From NCBI GenBank assembly GCA_038025085.1, contig CM076154.1, positions 22,771,001 through 22,835,000 of the forward strand: a stretch of 64,000 nt of DNA, read 5' to 3'. Below are positions 35,349 to 47,102 of this stretch, in pieces. Made by a program: the position numbers and the translations under genes. The notes beneath the pieces are model-generated. The model searched no databases and was not told the origin of the DNA. It saw only the letters and a program-made list of their open reading frames with translations. Origin of the DNA: Tetragonia tetragonoides. Taxonomy: Eukaryota; Streptophyta; Magnoliopsida; Caryophyllales; Aizoaceae. Each line of letters begins with the position of its first letter. Position 1 is the first letter of the stretch.

Positions 35349-36436
35349 TGTAGACACCAAAAAAGCGTCTTCAGATTTCTCCGCAAAAGCCCGATGATGA
35401 AAGGAGTAATTTTTAAGTTTGAACTACTATTTTGCTTTAATAGTTAAGATAAGGTCTCAGGTTTTTCCTCCAAACACTCCTTCATTTCATTTCCTTCAAA
35501 AGCCCCGTTCAAGAGCTTTCTGACGACACGTTTCAGCCCCGTTCAATAGTGTAGACTCCCGGTCGCTAAGTTGCGATTCAGAGGTAAAACCGTCTTTTAC
35601 CATTCAGGAGTAAAACGGCCATTTTGCGTTTTTCAGAATATTTAAATTCTTCCCGAAAATAATTATAGGCTGGATGTCGTCATTATGACGACATCCAGCT
35701 GGCTGCTGACAACCGTCAGTGGCCCTGGGAAAAGTCCCACAGTCGTTAGCGATGCTGACCAGTTTCCCAGGGCCGCTAGCGGCCCTGACTTCCCTTCGGA
35801 CCCGGCTCATTTTTCAAGCCCGTCTCGTTTTTCAGCTCAAAATCTGCCGTCGAACCCTACCTCCCTCGCCTATATAAACAACCCTTCACCCTCAGTTCAA
35901 AACACACAGCCTACAGATGGCAACCTCTATTCTCGGTTGAGTACTCCCGAGCTTCTCCCTCTTTCTTCTAAAATTTGAGATCTTGCTTTACTATTTTTGT
36001 CAAATATAGCCTACAGTTCAGGTACAAATTCCTGAGGGATCAAATTAAATTGCTTGCTTAAATGTTTATTTTCTTGTAGTCATAATGTAGATATCATGCT
36101 AGAATAACGTTTTTATCGCTTCCTAAATATTGTCTGTACAGTCGTTGTGCTGCCCAACTTGTGAAACCGAATGCATGTCTCAATAAGGGCAAAAAATAAA
36201 TGTTGTGATCCTTGTGATGAACCAATTAATAGTTTAAGTCTAGGTTGTTAATCCGGTTTGTGTGAGAATCATGTCTTTAAATTATTATGCAAACTTGAGT
36301 TAGTAGAGGCCGTCATAAACAGGCGAGTTGGGTGCCTAACACCTTCCCACGTCGTACCTTCGCTCATGAACCCTTTATTCTTGGGTACTCATATGTTCTT
36401 TATGAGTGGGAGTCTTTCTAAAAACATGATTAGTTC
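35349..36436 (+). repeat. Tat/Ogre-like LTR, plus strand
   Basis: It starts TGTAGACACCAAAAAAGCG within the copia linker. It contains TATATAAA at 35871-35878 and the conserved word TTGGGTGCCTAACACCTTCC at 36328-36347, the reverse complement of the word in the minus-strand LTR at 14001. A GC-rich imperfect palindrome lies at 35680-35790 (GACGACATCCAGC, then CCCTGGGAAAAGTCCCACAG). No LTR end is seen because copia element 3 begins at 36437. The short ORF on it has no homology I recognise. Confidence 0.6.
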
Positions 36437-37016
36437 TGTTGGGTGCTTGGTTTTGATGATAACAAACAAAGTGTCCTTATCTATGTGTGAACTAACTATG
36501 ATGGCAGGTTTACTTAAGGATTCAAGAAGTTGAAGTGCTTGATGCATGATTGCTCCTGAAGATGCTCGGATCCTTTCAAGACATGAAGATTATGTCTCTA
36601 GTTGGTATTTCTATTATTAGTCTTCATGTACTATGCATTGAATATCTTATAGGTTGGATTCAAAGTGGTCTTGACAAGGGACGAACATACACAAAGGTTG
36701 AAGTGCAAAAGGTTCAAAGAGTACAGGGGAATAGTCTTGTGAATAGGCTCTAGTAATAACAGAAGTAGTGTGACAAAATCCTAAGTAACTAGGTCGTGGT
36801 TTTTACTCCTATTGAGCCTGGGAGGTTTTTCACGTGAAAAAAGCCTTGTGTTATTTACTTTTAGTCTTTTGTATTTGTGCTTAATCTGCTGCATAGGAAC
36901 AACGTCCACAACATTGTTCTCACCATTGTTCTTAAGTCTCAAATGTCTGTTTTATTGCGAAAAGTAGGTGTCACTCTATTCACCCCCCCTCTAGAGTTCC
37001 ATAGTGCACCCGTCAG
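36437..37016 (+). repeat. 5' LTR of copia element 3, 580 bp, internally deleted
   Basis: It starts TGTTGGGTGCTTGGTTTTGA and ends CACCCGTCA before the primer site. Both ends align with the LTR of element 1, but about 850 bases corresponding to 28990-29845 of element 1 are absent, including the region of its TATA box. It is inserted into the Tat/Ogre-like LTR at 35349. Confidence 0.85.
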
Positions 37017-37018
37017 TT

Positions 37019-37030
37019 GGTATCAGAGCC
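37019..37030 (+). other. Primer-binding site of copia element 3
   Basis: TGGTATCAGAGC, identical to that of copia element 1 and two bases after the LTR end. Confidence 0.9.
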
Positions 37031-37093
37031 TGGTTGCTCATTGAGAGATTAACACCTTGAGTTTATTCCGCAAAAATTTGTGCACCTTATGAT

Positions 37094-38885
37094 ATGAAAG
37101 AGGGACAAGCCACCCATCATCCACCCTAGTTCAATGGAGATTTCTATGCATGGTGGAAGAGGAGAATGGGGATTTTCAACAAATTCGAAGACTATGAGTT
37201 GTGGCATATCATCATCAACGGGGACTTTGTAATTGAGTATAAAGATAAAGATGAGAACATGGTCCTCAAGCCGCCAAGCAAATGGTTCAAAGCTGACACC
37301 AGCAAAATGGAGAAGAATGCAACAGCCATCAAGCTATTCCATTGTTCCCTTGGTCCAGAAGAATACAATCGTATTATGGGTTGTGATTGTGCCAAAGAAA
37401 TCTGGAACGCTCTCAAAATTGCTCATGACGGTACAACTCAGGTAAAACAATTTCGAGTCGATTTATTGTTAAGACAATATGACTTGTTTGCTATGCATAG
37501 TGATGAAATAATAAAGACCATGTAGACTCGTTTTACCAATATTATCAATGAGCTTAAATCCCTTGGCACGTCTTTTAGCAATGAAGAGCTTGTTAGGAAA
37601 ATTTTGAGAAGTTTGCCAAATACAATTGTTTGGGCTCCCAAGGTCACTGCCATCCAAGAAGCTAAGAACTTAGAGACGTTGTCCATGGAGGAACTTATTG
37701 GTAATTTGATGACTCAAGAATTACAAATAAGTTCACGACCCTGTGCTTCAAACAATGTATTCTCCTTCAAGGTAAATGACAACGATGATGATACTTTAGA
37801 CCTTGGAAAGGAAGAGCTTATCCAACTTGTGAGAAAGTTATAAAGTGGGTGAAATATAGGTTTAAGAAAAGGAAGGAACAAGCTCCTCTGAAACGGAAGG
37901 AACAACCTCCACTGACCAGTTCTCAAGTGCAACCCACTTTCACGACAAGGGACAAGGAGGTGGTACATAGGATTGCTAATTTATCCGGTGAAGAAGATGA
38001 TGAACCAGAGTCAGAGCTTGCTGGTATCTCAATGATGGAAATGAATGCTGCAGAGACAGATACTGAAGAAGCTCAGGTAAGTATTCTTAATATTCAAAAT
38101 CAAGTTGCTTCATGGAATAAGGATAAATTTCTTAAAATGTTTCTTTCTGTAATGGAAGAGTATGAAATCCTAAGGACTGAAAATGAAAACATTTTAGATG
38201 CTTATTCCGATCTGCAAGATGATGTAAGTGGTCTAACTGAAACGAAAGTTGAATATGAGAAAATGATTAAGGCCTTTAAAGTTGAAAACATGAATCTAAA
38301 GAAAACAGGGTCCAGTTTACATGGAACAGTGTCAAGTTTAGAGGGAACAGTGTCTAAACTGCAGAGTGATTCTTCTCTACTTACTCTCAAACTTGAGTTA
38401 TTAAAGAAATCTCCTGTGAATGTTGATCCTATTTATGTGGTTATGAAACCTGCAATGATGAGTTAAGATCAGAATGTGAAAGGTTTAGAATTCAATTGGA
38501 ATCTGAACTCGAAAAGGTTTAGGACTTTAAACAAAAGTTGGACAAGGTTGAGAAGGAACTGGGTCATCTTAACAAATGGACCGGTTCCTCTGATGCTTTG
38601 AAATGGCTTAATGGCCACCATAATAGGAACAAGAGCTGTCTAGATAGAAGAAAAGAAAAGGATGACTGGACCCCTAGGACTAAGCATGTTGGTTTGAATT
38701 ACAATAGACTTTGTTGGCATTGTGGTAATGGAGGTCACTATCATTATAAATGTCTTACTAGACCAAAGTCTTATGATAAGAACAATCAACATGTGAAACT
38801 TGTTTGGATGAGAAAAGATAAAGATTGCTCTACTTTTCCTAAGAAGGGAGCCAATATTGTTTGGGTACCCAAGAGCAAGGCTTGA
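37094..38885 (+). pseudogene. Copia element 3 gag with coiled coil and zinc knuckle
   Basis: From ATG 37094 (MKEGQATHHPP, then a TAG) the frame gives KRRMGIFNKFEDYELWHIII, EEYNRIMGCDCAKEIWNALK, VDLLLRQYDLFAM, a TAG at 37523, TRFTNIINELKSLG and EELVRKILRSLPN. After frameshifts come NLSGEEDDEPESELAG, a Glu/Lys-rich coiled coil (about 38060-38420) and, from 38538, KEKDDWTPRTKHVGLNYNR and the zinc knuckle CWHCGNGGHYHYKC near 38710-38750. It is collinear with gag of copia element 1 and slightly better preserved (two early stops rather than four or more). Confidence 0.8.
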
Positions 38886-40429
38886 TTTGTTTTGCAGGCT
38901 AGGTGAGAGGAAGCAACCTATGATCCAAGATAAGGGTTGCTTGCACTAAATAGATTTGAATATATCTTCTCACTAATGGCCGTGAGAATGGAATTGTGAT
39001 AGGGGAGAAATGTGCATTTCTAATATAGGGTAAGTCACCTTCACATTCTTTCAATTGATATTCTTGGTCAAAAGGTTAGAAAAATTCTTCATAATTGTGT
39101 TATAATGTTATTGTTGCTAACTGTCATTGGAAAGTGGACTGGTACTGGAGACAAAGGGAACAAGGTCCTCAGATACAGACTGTGTTTCTCCAGTCTTATG
39201 GACAAAGAGAAGCAAAGCGCCGGCATGAACAATCAAGAAGATGGAAGAGATCCTCATCGATTGGGCTAACAGGGGAAACAACATCTACTACAGGAGACCT
39301 TGTTCCTTCTGGACAGCTTGATGATCTCTTAGCCATTTTAAATGTTGCTTCGAATGAGATTAAGCATGAAAAGGTAATGTTGTTGAGGTATGGTTCATAA
39401 TCAAAAATCTTCACTGTGGAATACATGAATATATTACTGATTAGTGCCATAAGCATGTTGATACTTGACATCATTTTGAGAGACTATGTGGAAAATTGAC
39501 TTGTTTGAATAAGTTTTTGCAAGACTGAGAATCATTTGGATGATATTGTTATGAAATCATTGAGTAGAGATTGCTTTGAGGAAGTTAGAGTAGAGCTAGA
39601 CATGATCAAAATCACTTATGTGCATGTGTACATTGTGTTCCCCAATGATTGGCTAGAAGAGTTGTTTCCATGATTGTGTTTGTATGATGTGAGATATGTG
39701 TACATATAATACTTGTATGTCTAACCCAACTAGCGTGCCGTAAAAGGCATAACTGCTTGACAGAGATTAAAAGGACTCCCTTTTATCTAATGATATGTCC
39801 CTTATTGTCCGAAACATAATTCACGGGAACAGACCATGGAGCAATAACAGACCTTGTTCCTACACAGCCTTCCTAATAGCCTCAACCATGACCTTACTTC
39901 CATATCTCTCTCTTCTCTCAAGTTCTTGTTCGTAAATGGGAGGTTCCTGAATAAATCAAGCATCATTTGAGGGAGAACCAATGTTCAAGTTTTGGGATGA
40001 ATAAGGGGGAACAAATGTTGTAGAGGATAATGGAGACTTTGGAGGATGCAGCACGTTGAGATAATGGAATACACACTCAAAGGTAAATTGCTTCATATAT
40101 TCCTCAATGAGAGAATGAGATGCATAGATCAATATATACATGGCTTGATAGTATATACTGTTTTGTTACCGGTTTGTGTTTTGTAACATATGAGAGGTTA
40201 ATAAATAAAAAAAACTCAAAAAAAAGAAAAGGAAAACGTCTCGTATGAAATTTTGGTTCTAATATTCTTGATACTGGTTGATAATTTTTTTTCATCAAGT
40301 CATGTCACATCTACTTACTATAGGTAGAAAGCACTTTTCGTATGTGTGCAATGTTGATTTTTGCATCAAGTTCGTGAACTACAAGAAGGAGACAATCTCA
40401 AATACCTTTGAAGAGTGGTGCATCTTTTG
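38886..40429 (+). other. Decayed pol region of copia element 3
   Basis: No frame longer than about 100 codons and no clear domain. QDKGCLH near 38920-38940 sits where the protease DSGCSRH motif should be and looks like its eroded remnant. ACAGGAGACCTTGTTCCTTC and other scraps suggest copia internal sequence, but integrase and reverse transcriptase are not recognisable. A purine-rich AATAAGGGGGAACA near 39999 could be a polypurine tract. Confidence is low. Confidence 0.3.
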
Positions 40430-40826
40430 AGTCACTTTATATAGGCAGGCCCAAAATGAGCTCAGTCAGTTAGGTTAAATCTCTTCAAAATATAAATAAT
40501 AAGATTTACCAAAATATAGGATAGAGTTTAAGTAAAGATTAAAGACCTTTCCTTAACTCACCTATGAGATAAAATCCGTCCAAATTCATTAACAGAAAAT
40601 ATTCGCCAGCTAGCAAGTGATTTATCAGAATATAATCTCTAAAAGATAATTAGAAATATTCCAGAAGATAATTCACTTGATTAACAATATATACTGTGCC
40701 ATTAAGTAAAATACTTTTTCCAAGATAATATCTTTTGAAAATAAAATACTTTTATGTTAAAAATACGATTTGGCAATATTCATTTTTCAAAAATAAAAAA
40801 TATTTCTTCAGAAGAATATTTGTGTG
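40430..40826 (-). repeat. Inverted copia LTR fragment
   Basis: Read on the minus strand this matches 29110-29520 of copia LTR 1 in order: CTTCTGAAGAAAT, TTGCCAAATCG, a TTTTAC-ACTTAATGGC-type segment, AAGTGAATTATCTTC, GATAAATCACTTGCTAGCTG, GAGTTAAGGAAAGG and the TATATAA box (40438-40445). Identity is moderate. It is in opposite orientation to copia elements 1 and 3 and stops abruptly at 40826, where an RTE LINE begins. Confidence 0.7.
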
Positions 40827-42232
40827 AAGAAGGGACTTGCACATGGTTTTCATTGATTTGCAGAAGGCGTATGACAGGGTACCCAGGGATGTTATGTGGA
40901 GGTGCTTGGAGTCCAAGGGGGTGCCAGTCGCCTATATTCGAGTGATTAAAGATATGTATGAAGGAGTGAGGACTAGGGTCAGGACTACAGGAGGGGACAC
41001 TGCGCAATTTTCTATAGATATTGGGTTACATCAAGGGTCAGCGTTGAACCCCTTTTTATTCGCAACCGTTATGGATGAGCTCACTAAGACTATTCAGGGG
41101 GATGTTCCTTGGTGTATGTTGTTTGCCGACGACATTGTTTTGATAGACGAGACTAGAGAAGGTGTTAATGCCAAGCTAGAACTTTGGCGGGATACACTAG
41201 AGTCAAAGGGATTTAAGTTAAGTCGGACAAAGACCGAATACTTGGATTGCAAATTTACAAAATATGAGGTTGCCTCGGATATGGAGATTAAGATCGGTAC
41301 TGAAGTGGTACCGAAGAGGGACTGCTTTAAATATCTTGGTTCAATCATACAGGATATTGGCGAGATTGATGATGACGTGACTCATCGTATCAGAACAGGG
41401 TGGCTAAAGTGGAGGAGTGCAACGGGAGTTCTATGTGATAGAAAAATCCCACTAAAACTTAAAGGCAAATTTTACTGTACAGCCATCAGGCCAGCTATGC
41501 TATATGGGGTGGAGTGTTGGCCGGTGAGGCAGGTGCATGTGCAGAAGATGCGGGTGACCGAGATGAGGATGCTTCGCTGGATGTGCAACTCTACAAGAAG
41601 AGATAGAATTAGGAACGAAGTGTTGAGAGGCAAGGTGGGAGTGACCGACATTGACAACAAGATGCGAGAAACGAGGCTTAGGTGGCTTGGGCATGTGAGG
41701 AGGAGGCATCGAGATGCACCGGTGAGAAGGTGTGAGAGAATTATACTTAGAGACTGTAAACGAAGAAGAGGACGCCCGAAGAAGACTTGGGGAGAGGTAA
41801 TCAGACAGGATTTGACCCTTCTAGAACTTACCGAGGACTTGGTCCTAGATAGGAAATTATGGCGTAGCAGGATTCGTGTAGAGGACCCTCGTTAGATTAT
41901 GGTTTTGCATTGGCTAGTAATAGAGGTTGATTCATTTTGTCATAACCTGGAGTGCCTTCTTCATTGTATGTTGTTCATTTAGTAATATCTTGTGTTAGTA
42001 TGTTTACAGCATTACTTCTCTTGCCCTCTTGATCATCCCTTATTTCTTTATTACCCGAAAAAAAAAATGTTTTGCAAAAAAAAAAAAAAAAAGTTTTTGT
42101 GGGTCTTTCGGAAACAGTCTCTCTTCTAGGCGACTAGTTAGGGGTAAGATTGCGTACATCTGGTCCTCCCCAGACCCCGCCCTAGGCGGGATACTTACTG
42201 GGTTGTTGTTGTTGTTGTTATTGTTGTTGGAA
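40827..42232 (+). mobile_element. RTE-clade LINE, 5'-truncated, with (TTG)n tail
   Basis: The body begins inside reverse transcriptase and ends in a 3' region typical of plant RTE elements: CAGACCCCGCCCTAGGCGGG, then TACTTACTGGG and TTGTTGTTGTTGTTGTTATT to about 42232. Two internal A-runs (42057-42090) lie in the 3' untranslated region. It joins an inverted copia LTR on the left and an interrupted L1 on the right. No clear target-site duplication was found, so later deletion at one side is possible. Confidence 0.85.
40828..41895 (+). CDS. RTE reverse transcriptase, C-terminal part, uninterrupted
   Basis: An open frame of 355 codons without a native start: it enters as [19 protein letters not shown] (RT motif with catalytic Asp). 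It then gives [20 protein letters not shown], the catalytic FADDIVLI with F-A-D-D at 41122-41133, [21 protein letters not shown], the RTE-type thumb, and [27 protein letters not shown] and [12 protein letters not shown] near the C-terminus. Endonuclease and the first RT blocks are missing, so the element cannot move alone. There is no stop or frameshift across more than 1 kb, in contrast to nearly all neighbours, so the insertion is probably relatively young. The enzyme would copy RNA at a nicked target. Confidence 0.85.
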   Translation, partial: RRDLHMVFIDLQKAYDRVPRDVMWRCLESKGVPVAYIRVIKDMYEGVRTRVRTTGGDTAQFSIDIGLHQGSALNPFLFATVMDELTKTIQGDVPWCMLFADDIVLIDETREGVNAKLELWRDTLESKGFKLSRTKTEYLDCKFTKYEVASDMEIKIGTEVVPKRDCFKYLGSIIQDIGEIDDDVTHRIRTGWLKWRSATGVLCDRKIPLKLKGKFYCTAIRPAMLYGVECWPVRQVHVQKMRVTEMRMLRWMCNSTRRDRIRNEVLRGKVGVTDIDNKMRETRLRWLGHVRRRHRDAPVRRCERIILRDCKRRRGRPKKTWGEVIRQDLTLLELTEDLVLDRKLWRSRIRVEDPR

Positions 42233-42260
42233 TAGAGAAGAAAGCCTTCTTTATTTCCTC

Positions 42261-43592
42261 TCATGTAAAAGGGGCAATGAGTTTAACCTGTTGTGAGATA
42301 TTAAGTACTAGACCAGTATTAATTATCCCCTCCTCAATGTGTGTTCTAGCAGCTGACTGACCAAGCATGTCACTGAAATAGTCCACAAAATGCTCCACAA
42401 CCTTGTTATGATCAGATGTTCTATGGCCATCTTGATCAACAATTGAAGAAATCCTCCCCTTATGCCTTCTTTGCTTGATAACTGAAAGGAAATAGGCTGA
42501 ATTTGAACCCCCCAATCTGATCCAATCAACTTTACTCTTTTGTTGTAAGAGTTTCTCAACAGAGATGTTAATCTCAAAAAATTTCTTTCTCACATCTCTT
42601 TCATTGCGCTGCAGTAACAGATCAGTAGGAGATTTATGCACTAGTTCTTGAGCCACTTGCAGTTCATTTCTTGCTTTCTGTAGCTGACCTGTAATATCAG
42701 CATATTTGCTTCTATGCAGCTTCTTCAACATTCCCTTCAGCACCTTCATCTTCTGTGTTATCTGGAACATTTTGCAACCTTCAATCTCAGTGTCCCAGGC
42801 TTTGTGAAAAAGTGATGAGAATTGAGGATTATCAGCCCACATGTCACAAAACTTGAAAGGCTGGGCACCTCTCTTAGTTTGTGCACAAAAAGAAACAACA
42901 GCTGGAGAGTGATCTGAAACCCCCTCAACCATGAACAAAACTTCAGAGTCAACATACTGCTGCACCCAAGTACCATTTACAAGCACCCTGTCTAGCTTAG
43001 ACCAAGACTTATCCCCCTCATGCTGCTTATTACTCCAGGTATATTTACATCCTGACCAGTTGAGGTCTTGTAGCTGACAATAGTCTACAACATCTCTAAA
43101 ATCTCTAATCTCAGCAAAAGTAAGAGGGATACCCCCCAATCTCTCCTCAATGTCAAGCATACAGTTGAAATCCCCCATTATAATCCAAGGCAAAACCATT
43201 TGATTATGCAGAGCTTTCAAATTATTCCATAATTCAATTCTTTTTGGTGCAACATTAAAAGCATAAATACAAGAGGCTTTAAAAGTTTTACCTGTTGTTT
43301 TATGTGTAATGCTGCAATGAACCAGTTGAGCAGTTTCTGATATAATCTGAACAGAGTATATATCAGGCCTCCAAAATAACCAAATCCTCCCCGAATGATG
43401 ACTTTTATGATTCATAAAACATTCCCATCCATCACAAACTCGAGCACAACTCTCAGAAAATTTTTTGATTTTTATTTTGGTTTCAATCAAACAACAAAAT
43501 CCAAAATTATTCTTTTTGCAGAAGAGAGAAACCTCTCTCTGCTTATTTGGCCAGTTCAGGCCATGCACATTCCATGCTAGGAGCCTATCCAT
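42261..43592 (-). pseudogene. L1-D ORF2, endonuclease part
   Basis: ATG at 43592 gives MDRLLAWNVHGLNWPNKQRE, the start of an APE-type endonuclease. ETKIKIK carries the conserved Glu; IMGDFNCML, SKLDRVLVNGTW and EGVSDHSPAVV complete the active-site motifs. The linker continues through KKFFEINISVEKLLQQKSK to KLIAPF. A TGA interrupts there, and EEIKKAFFSI follows up to the break at 42233. No RT remains. The endonuclease part itself has no internal stop over more than 440 codons. Confidence 0.8.
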
Positions 43593-44781
43593 GACCAGTT
43601 GGGAGAGGTCCCTAATCATGTTGCATATTTTCCACTTCCAGAATCTCCACAGGTTGCTCTTCAGTCAGCACTTCAAATGAATTGCCAGTACTAACCCTTG
43701 TGTCATCCTCTCTATTCTTCTTCTTTGCAGCTGCAGATTGCACTACCTGCCATTCATCCTCCATGCTAGCAGGGTTATTAACTGGTTTAGCAACTAGCAA
43801 AGGCTGAGCATCCTTAGTAGCAGGCACATCTTTAGTGGTAGCCATGGGGTTTTTAGGCTTCCATTGTTTTGGAGGGAGCTTTTTCCTGCGTTTTGCTTCC
43901 TCATGGCCCAATAACTTGCAAAAATTGCATTTCACAGGCTTCCATTCATACTCCACCTCCTGTGAAATCAATCTTCCCATTGCATTTTCATACACAACCT
44001 CATCAGGAAATGGACCCTTAATTTTCACATCCACCAAAGCTCTCACATAGTCCACCCCCATTTTCAGTTCAGTATTCTTATCAACCATAATGGGCTGACC
44101 AATTGAACTGCAGATTTTACTAATACCCTTGGGGCTCCAGTATCTAACATCAAGGTTATGCAATTTAATCCAAATAGGAACAGAATGAACATCTTCACAC
44201 ATTGTTTCAAGGTCATCTCCCCAAGGCCTCACAATTAAAGGTTTGCTGTCAAAATGGAACACCTCTGCCTCTAATACATCAGCTCTCCCCACATTGGATT
44301 CAAAATGACCAAGGGTAAGTCCATTTTTCATCATAACAACCTTGTCAACACCATATTTTCCCCAAATTCGTCTAATAAACCCATTCATGATTTGAAATGA
44401 AGGTTTTGCTCCCATTATAAAACACACAATAGGGGTACTCTAATAATCTACCTCCTCTTGTATATCATCAAGTTCTATTTTACCCATTTTAACACCATCA
44501 TTTTAAACAGGTTCTACATATTGCAATTTAAACCCAGCTGAGCTCAATTTAGAAATATCAAATCTATCCCATGGAGAGGTAGACTTACATTGTTCATGAA
44601 TTTCAGCATCTGTCTGGTCAGCCCATGATTTGTCACCCGAACCCTTGTGACGGCTTCGCAGAACCGATTTCAACTCTTCTCGTACCCTTGTTTGTGTACC
44701 AACATCCAGAGGACTAATCACTGAGGTAAGAATTTTGATGGCTCCATCGATTTGTTCAGCACTGAGGTTCTCAAGCTCCAA
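43585..44781 (-). pseudogene. L1-D ORF1 (DUF4283 RNA-binding protein)
   Basis: The frame carries WDRFDISKLSSAGFKLQYVEPV, a TAA at 44503, a TAG at 44430 where the intact copies have Trp, and then CFIMGAKPSFQIMNGFIRRIWG, VPIWIKLHNLDVRYWSPKGI and CNFCKLLGHEEA. This is DUF4283 followed by a zinc knuckle, the plant L1 nucleic-acid chaperone. The knuckle's last Cys is lost (the intact pattern is C-x2-C-x4-H-x4-C). A third premature TAG at 43612 precedes the original stop at 43585, which overlaps the ORF2 start by eight bases as in the other copies. All stops are in one frame. Confidence 0.75.
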
Positions 44782-44788
44782 ATTCAGA

Positions 44789-45124
44789 TAGGCTTGTAAG
44801 GGCGGTTTTACGCGATGCGAATGTTAAGGCCCGAAAACGGGCGACATGTGTGATATCGGAGTTCGGGGATGAAGTTGCCCCTCCCGGGGCACCGGGGGTC
44901 CCCTAGGGCCATAATAGAGCCTCCGAATAAATTTCGGGCGAAAACGGAATCCGGTCCCCGGGAATGCTCTAGGGGGCGTTTCATGGGCCTCCGGACACAA
45001 ACTTTTCGACATTAATATTTTCCTCCATATCGCACGGGTGACCCCTAGGGGAGATGGGAGACCCCTAGGGTTGGTTATTGGGTCTCTGATAGGCTTGTAA
45101 GGGCGGTTTTACGCGATGCAAATG
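44789..45124. repeat. Satellite monomer (about 301 bp), left copy
   Basis: ATAGGCTTGTAAGGGCGGTT starts a unit at 44789 and recurs one period later at 45090 (offset 301). Inside are AAGGCCCGAAAACGGGC, the GC-rich CCCGGGGCACCGGGGGTCCC, and GGGAGACCCCTAGGG. The same sequence occurs twice at 57191-57846. No coding potential. Monomer 2 is cut after CGCGATGCAAATG by the poly(T) of an L1. Confidence 0.9.
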
Positions 45125-45383
45125 TTTTTTTTTTTTTTGTTTTGGTGCAAGTCAGAAATTGTATTAATACTAGCTGCAATGTAGCAGGATTCCAGCCCAC
45201 AGGCAATGTAAATCCAAGGCCACGTACTAGGTAGGGTTCCTTTTATCTACATCCCTTTACAACCTTACAAACCTAAAACAGTACTGGACCAGCACACTAC
45301 AACCAGTGGCTCACCATAACTGAAACAAAATAAAACAGACATTCCTGACTTACGACAACTACAAAACACAGTAAAATAAACTA

Positions 45384-47102
45384 TTACAGATTCCTTATCC
45401 ATCTCTTATCCTTGCTGTTAATCTTCCTCTTGCTGCTGCACTGTTGAATTCTGATTCTGATTCCCTGCTGAATCTGCTGCATGATTTGCGACAGTGGCAT
45501 TCTGCTTCCCTGAAAACATTGCAAGTTCCTGCATCTCCATATCCAGTACACTGCTGCTGCAAGCCCTGCTGCATACACTTCTTTTCTGAATCTTGAGCAT
45601 TTTTGCCTACTTATCCAGTTGAGCATGCCCTGGACTGTGTTTGCTTTTGCTGACACTTGCAACCAACCCCTTAACTGGTTCAGTACCTCTGTTGATTCAT
45701 TACAGCTGAAGAACAAGTGGTTATGATCTTCTGTTTTCAATTTGCACAAGTAGCATATAGCATCTCCATTCAAGATCCCCATTTTCTGCAGCCTATCCTT
45801 AGTTAGCAGCCTTCCCATTTGGGCCAACCACAAGCAAAAACTTTGTCTAGGCACAGATATCTTCCCCCAGATCAGGTCAGCATGTCTGTATTTTGGCATG
45901 TCCCCTGTCAATACCCTGTACCCACTAGCAGCAGAGTATATCCCATCAGGTGCACCCTTCCACACTCCTCTGGCTGAATAATGCTCATGGAAATAGCTTT
46001 TGATCTTATTAAGCTTTCTCCAGTACCAACTAGTTCCCCACACAGGAGCATAGTTCCAGAAGTTGTCTCCTTTCAAATACACTCCATTAATCCATTTTAC
46101 CCATAGTGTATCTTTTTTGGTGGCTAAATCCCAAATATGCTTCCCATTTAGACCAATATTTAACCATTTACAGTTTTTAATATTTATGCCACCATTTTTC
46201 CTTGGTCTACACACTATATCCCAGGCTACCAGGCTTGTTTTATGCTTCTGTTCAGTAGCTCCCCACAAAAAAAAATCTGCATTTTTGCTCTACACTTTTC
46301 AGTACCCCAGCAGGCATTACAAAAATGCTCGACCAGTATACATGTATAGATAATAATAGAGAATTATTTAGTTGTGCCCTTCCTGCATATGAGAGGTTCC
46401 TGGAGGCCCAAATCTGCAACTTTTTTGTCATTTTATCCACCAAGCATTCACAATCAATTTTGCTCCATTTAGATGGGGACAGTGGGACACCCAAATATTT
46501 CATAGGCATTGAACCCTTCTTAAACCCTGATAAACATAGCAGCTCATTCTTTTTTTGCTCCCTAACACCAGCTACATATATATTTGATTTTTCCTTGTTT
46601 GCAAACAGACCAGTAGCTTGTGAAAAATAATTTATGCTGTTCATTAAGATACTCACAAATTCAGGGGCAGCTTTGCAGAAGCACATCAAGTCATCAGCAA
46701 AGCAGAGGTGACTCAGTGCAAGCTCTTTGCACATGGGGTGCCAGCTGAAGCTATTGTCCATACAAGCTATCTTCAGGATTCTTGACAAGTATTCCATGAC
46801 CAAAACAAAGATTAATGGAGAGATTGGATCTCCCTACCTAATGCCACGTTTTGCAGTAAAATATCCATGTACTTCCCCATTCATGTTGATGCTGAAGCTA
46901 GCAGTTTGGATGCACTCCAGTAGCCAACCACTGAACTTCAAAGGGAAACCATACCCTTGCAGCATTTCCTTGATAAAACCCCAGTGAATTGTGTCATAAG
47001 CTTTCCTTAGATCAATCTTCATCAAGCACCTAGGAGAGGATTGTTTCCTATTGTAGTGCTTAATAGGATCTTGACATATCATTCTGTTGTGGACTATTGA
47101 TC
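45384..47102 (-). pseudogene. L1-A ORF2: reverse transcriptase second half and zinc-binding C-terminus
   Basis: Starts mid-domain at SIVHNRMICQDPIKHYN and runs through KIDLRKAYDTIHWGF (RT motif A), a TAG replacing Gln after KRGIR (near 46836), LCFADDLMCF (F-A-D-D at 46690-46701), KYLGVPLSPSKWSKI and LSYAGRAQL. A one-base change in an A-run near 46262 shifts frame. Then come CRPRKNGGINIKNCKWLN, WVKWINGVYLKG, YWRKLNKIKSYF and LLTKDRLQKMG, the zinc-binding CYLCKLKTEDHNHLFFSC, and the C-terminus to 45384. One stop and one frameshift disable it. Endonuclease and RT N-terminus were never part of this piece. Confidence 0.85.

Larger units (their letters stand above)
42233..44788 (-). mobile_element. 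L1 LINE copy D, truncated at both ends
   Basis: The minus-strand element begins at its 5' side next to satellite at 44789, lacking the first ORF1 residues. It stops within ORF2 just after the endonuclease and linker, where the (TTG)n tail of the RTE element joins at 42232. Reverse transcriptase and the poly(A) tail are absent. Its ORFs are more divergent from copies A, B and C than those are from each other. Confidence 0.8.

Noticed and set aside
35685..35978. 97-aa Pro/Ser-rich ORF
   Set aside because: It lies within the U3 and TATA region of a Tat/Ogre-like LTR and is probably incidental.
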